DNA from: Acidobacteriaceae bacterium
GTDB taxonomy: Bacteria > Acidobacteriota > Terriglobia > Terriglobales > Acidobacteriaceae
DNA: 64,000 nt
Assembly (NCBI GenBank): GCA_028283655.1
Contig: JAPWKE010000003.1
Span: 2,976,001-3,040,000, forward strand
Direction of reading: 5' to 3'
Made by a program: the position numbers and the translations under genes. Below, piece by piece: positions 61,412 to 64,000 of the stretch. Positions within the stretch are counted from its first letter, which is position 1; every line of letters begins with the position of its first letter. The notes under the pieces are model-generated. The model had not been told where the DNA came from. It worked only from the letters and a program-made list of their open reading frames with translations, and ran no database searches.

Positions 61412-63508
61412 TTAGGGCTTGACGCCGTACTGGCCAGAGGAGAGGACGGGGTTGGTAGGAGCAGCGACGCCGAGGATCTGCACGAGTGCCGCAGGCTTGG
61501 AGGAAGAGCCGCTGCCGGAGTCGAGCACCCAAAGTGCACCGGCGCGGTCGACCTCGAGGTACGAGGGCTCGTAGAGCGAGTGTGCGGTGTCGACGGGGGT
61601 CGGGATGAAGCCTTTGGCGCCGGAGAGGAAGGATGCTGTGGTCTGGTTGTACTCGACCACTGAGCTGTTGCCGGTGTTGGCGATGAAGAGGTTGTTGTTG
61701 CCGTCGACGACGATCTGCGTGGGCTCATCGAGCCCTGCAGTGGAACTGTCGATGGCGGTGCCAGCCGTGGTGGCCGTGATGTTGCCGGGGACGTAGCTGA
61801 TGGCTGCGGCGGTCTTCGAGCCGCAGTCGCTGGAGCTTCCGCCAGCGGTCACGAACCATGCTTTGGCCGTGTTATCGACCGCGACGGAGATGGTGCCGCA
61901 GGCGGTGTTGGAGGAGGGATCAGAGACCTCGATGCCGAGGCCGGTGATCTGGATAGGGTTGCCCGCGCTGCCAGTACCGCCGGTGGCTGCGGCGGCGGCG
62001 TTGGCGCTGGGCGTGACGGTGAAGAGCTGAGCCACGTTATCGTTGATCGCCGTCATCCAGATGTTGCCGGTGTTGACGTCAAAGGCTGTTCCACGGGAGC
62101 CGCCGACCGTGCCGGTGGGTTGCGGGACGGTGTGCGTGCTAAAGGTGTTGGCCGGAGCGAAGGCTGCGCCGGAGACAAACTCCACCAGAGAGCAGCCGAC
62201 CGAAGCGCAGGAGGACTTGGAGTAGCTGGAGGTCCAGACGTTGCCTAAAGCGTCCGTGGCGATGCCGTAGGTGTTGTCGTCGGTGTTGCTGACCGGCGAC
62301 TGATCGTAGTTGAGAAAGACGGTGTCGCCGGCAGCGGTCAGTTCATAGACGCCGGTGACGTTGCCGTCGGAGAGGAAGAGGTTGCCGGAGTTGTCGAAGG
62401 CCATCTCGCGGAGAGCATCGCCGCTGTCCACGCCTGAGAGCAAATTGGATTCCTCGATTGGCGTCCCTTGCGGGGTGAAGTCGATGAGGTAGCCGCTGCC
62501 CGCGACGTAAACGGTGTCGTCGGCTGAGATGCCGAGTCCCGAGGTCGAGAGCATCGTCGGATCGGTGTATGCGACGCCGACCGTCCAGTCCGTGGGCGCA
62601 GCGGTGAGTGCGGGAGTGACGCTGAAGGCCGGGGTCGAGCTGACGAGGCCGAAGATCGTGCTGACGTTGTTTGCCGGGTAGCGCGCGATGTTCAGAGCAG
62701 CCTGCCAGACGTTGACAGGCACGGGCGAGCCAGAGACAGGGGCCGTTGTTGCCGCGAAGAGTGAGGTGCAGGCGTCGCTGGAGGACGAGATGCTGTTCAC
62801 GCAGGGCTGCAGGATGTTCGCAAGTTCGTGGAGAATGTTCTGCGGAACGACGCCGGCGGTGTTGCTGGGCGTGACCGAGTAGGCGAGGCCCGAAACGGTG
62901 TTCACGATGTTCAGCGAGTTGCCGAAAGCATCTGCGAGGCCCTGCGCGTTCGTGCTGCTGGTTGTGACGCCAGGCATCGCGGTGCCAGCGGTGACGGCGG
63001 CTTCCGTCATGCCTGTGCCGTTGGCGGGAAGGAATCCGCTGAGGGCATAGGCGGCGGCGACGGTGGTGACTTCGTCGATGTTCACGACGGTCTGGCTTGA
63101 GACAAGGCTGCAGGAGCCGAGGGCGGCGACGAGGAAGATGCCGGAGTTATCCGTGCCCGAGGCTGCACCGGGGTTTCCGCCTGTCGCGACCATGTAGGCC
63201 ATCTGGCCGGAGGGGCAGGTGGCGCTGGAGGTGATGGAGAAGTTGCCGTTGATGTCCGTTGTCGTGGTCGCGAGCGGCGTTACGGTGCCGTCGTACCCGG
63301 TGCTGGAGGTCGCGTACAGCGCGATGTTGCTGCCGGTGACAGGCTGCTGACCGCCGTAGACCGTGCCGGAAACGATGGCAGCCGTGGTGGTGGTCTGCGT
63401 GGTGCTGGAGGTGCTTCCGCAGCCAGCAAGAACGAGGCTGACAAGCGATGCCAACATGACGCGGGCGGCAACGTGGCGCCCTCTTGATTCCAAAGTAACT
63501 CGCAGCAT
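61412..63508 (-). CDS. NHL-repeat lipoprotein
   Basis: About 698 residues. The start at 63508 gives a lipoprotein signal (MLASLVSLVLAGCGS, Cys about residue 30). Next are a carboxypeptidase-like or Ig-like segment (SGTVYGGQQPVTGSNIALYAT) and an Ala/Ser/Thr-rich body. Scattered NHL-type repeats follow (MAFDNSGNLFLSDGNV, IATDALGNVWTSSYS, VVDGNNNLFIANTGNSSVV, EVDRAGALWVLDSGSG). It is envelope-anchored; ligand unknown. It converges with metC and shares the terminator at 61364. A longer frame upstream of 63508 lacks a signal. Confidence 0.8.
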   Translation of the reverse strand: MLRVTLESRGRHVAARVMLASLVSLVLAGCGSTSSTTQTTTTAAIVSGTVYGGQQPVTGSNIALYATSSTGYDGTVTPLATTTTDINGNFSITSSATCPSGQMAYMVATGGNPGAASGTDNSGIFLVAALGSCSLVSSQTVVNIDEVTTVAAAYALSGFLPANGTGMTEAAVTAGTAMPGVTTSSTNAQGLADAFGNSLNIVNTVSGLAYSVTPSNTAGVVPQNILHELANILQPCVNSISSSSDACTSLFAATTAPVSGSPVPVNVWQAALNIARYPANNVSTIFGLVSSTPAFSVTPALTAAPTDWTVGVAYTDPTMLSTSGLGISADDTVYVAGSGYLIDFTPQGTPIEESNLLSGVDSGDALREMAFDNSGNLFLSDGNVTGVYELTAAGDTVFLNYDQSPVSNTDDNTYGIATDALGNVWTSSYSKSSCASVGCSLVEFVSGAAFAPANTFSTHTVPQPTGTVGGSRGTAFDVNTGNIWMTAINDNVAQLFTVTPSANAAAAATGGTGSAGNPIQITGLGIEVSDPSSNTACGTISVAVDNTAKAWFVTAGGSSSDCGSKTAAAISYVPGNITATTAGTAIDSSTAGLDEPTQIVVDGNNNLFIANTGNSSVVEYNQTTASFLSGAKGFIPTPVDTAHSLYEPSYLEVDRAGALWVLDSGSGSSSKPAALVQILGVAAPTNPVLSSGQYGVKP

Positions 63509-63770
63509 CCGTGAACCCCGAAGGTGTGACATGCAGGCGCGCGAGCGTTTCAACTGACGCAGCCCTGAAATTGCCAGTAATCCTATGTGGGGTAGACGGC
63601 GATGCCGCCAGCCGGGTTTCGGCCTTAGATTACAGCGGGATGAATACAGAGGGACGTTCCGTCGGGCAGGAGGAAAGTGTCGAGGCAGCCCGGTGAAATA
63701 GTGCCGCATCGGATGAGTACGCCTGACGTTATGAAGCGCGAGCGATGGAGCGACGCCCGAAGCCGTATTG

Positions 63771-64000
63771 ATGACAACCACCCTCATTCTGATCATTTGC
63801 GCGACGAGCATCCTGCTGATGCTCGTTCGGCCGAAGAAGATCGCGGAGATCTATTGGGTCGGCGGTGGGGCGTTGCTGCTTCTGCTGCTAAGGCTGATGC
63901 CTTTGCGACAGGCGGCACGAGCGGTAGCTGACGGCTCAGACGTGTACCTCTTCCTGCTCGGCATGATGATACTTTCGGAGCTGGCGAGAGAGAACGGTGT
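63771..64000 (+). CDS. ArsB/SLC13-type transporter, N-terminal part
   Basis: The frame opens at ATG 63771 and runs past the window end (about 76 residues seen). It starts with a hydrophobic helix, then MLVRPKKIAEIYWVGGGALL, then LLRLMPLRQAARAVADGSDVYLFLLGMM. This matches the start of ArsB-type arsenite carriers or related SLC13 proteins. No ribosome site is obvious. Without the rest, arsenic transport is likely but unproven. Confidence 0.7.
   Translation, partial: MTTTLILIICATSILLMLVRPKKIAEIYWVGGGALLLLLLRLMPLRQAARAVADGSDVYLFLLGMMILSELARENG

Noticed and set aside
1-64000. tRNA or rRNA genes, prophage genes, integrases
   Set aside because: None could be identified by eye in either strand; the 6S-like RNA and msr-msd candidate are the only structured RNAs seen.

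Overview
The window looks like part of an Acidobacteriota chromosome, most likely Terriglobia/Acidobacteriaceae (Granulicella, Terriglobus and Edaphobacter are the closest in style). The evidence is high GC, two Oar-like TonB-dependent receptors with an N-terminal carboxypeptidase-regulatory domain, an exosortase of the J type beside its small TM-motif-TM partner, long NHL/Ig-repeat surface proteins, and many short intergenic palindromes. This is inferred from protein style; no rRNA or tRNA gene was seen.

Layout. 0-2.4 kb: exosortase block (partial lipoprotein, xrtJ, 57-residue TM-motif-TM protein). 2.6-7.4 kb: oxidative pentose-phosphate operon gnd-zwf-pgl-glk on the minus strand, with a long inverted repeat in each of its three gaps. 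7.4-16 kb: SDR oxidoreductase, YkgJ-type cysteine protein, an unknown protein, a probable 6S RNA, an AlkA-like glycosylase, a DUF2809 membrane protein, a GH57/DUF3536 protein and a DEAD-box helicase. 16.4-20.6 kb: surface-polysaccharide cluster (three family 2 glycosyltransferases and a flippase). 20.6-25.4 kb: rRNA pseudouridine synthase and a TonB receptor. 25.8-32.2 kb: scpB, purine nucleoside permease, scpA, trpS, a degenerate M50 peptidase and ridA. 32.2-41.2 kb: second TonB receptor, msrB, rpmB, a phospholipase C-type phosphoesterase with a solute-binding protein, and an RpiR-type regulator. 41.2-47.2 kb: outer-membrane barrel protein and a giant NHL plus 11-Ig-repeat protein broken by a frameshift. 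47.6-58.5 kb: xylose locus (xylA; xylR, a small membrane protein, a sodium:sugar symporter, xylB). It is interrupted by a retron, a GAF-domain protein and greB. 58.8-64 kb: two transsulfuration enzymes (the first frameshifted), an NHL lipoprotein and the start of an ArsB-type transporter.

How the genes work together. XylA and XylB turn xylose into xylulose-5-phosphate, which enters the pentose-phosphate pathway whose oxidative branch is encoded at 2.6-7.3 kb. The symporter would supply the sugar and the ROK regulator would control the locus; an AT-rich imperfect palindrome lies just upstream of xylB.

The most notable element is a complete retron cassette at about 49.3-51.3 kb. It has a foldable msr-msd candidate with matching a1/a2 ends, an St85/RcaT-like nucleoside-deoxyribosyltransferase-type effector, and a reverse transcriptase with YADD, VTG and NAxxH motifs. 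Three genes carry single-base frameshifts (about 42.49, 52.36 and 59.996 kb), so sequence quality or real decay should be considered.
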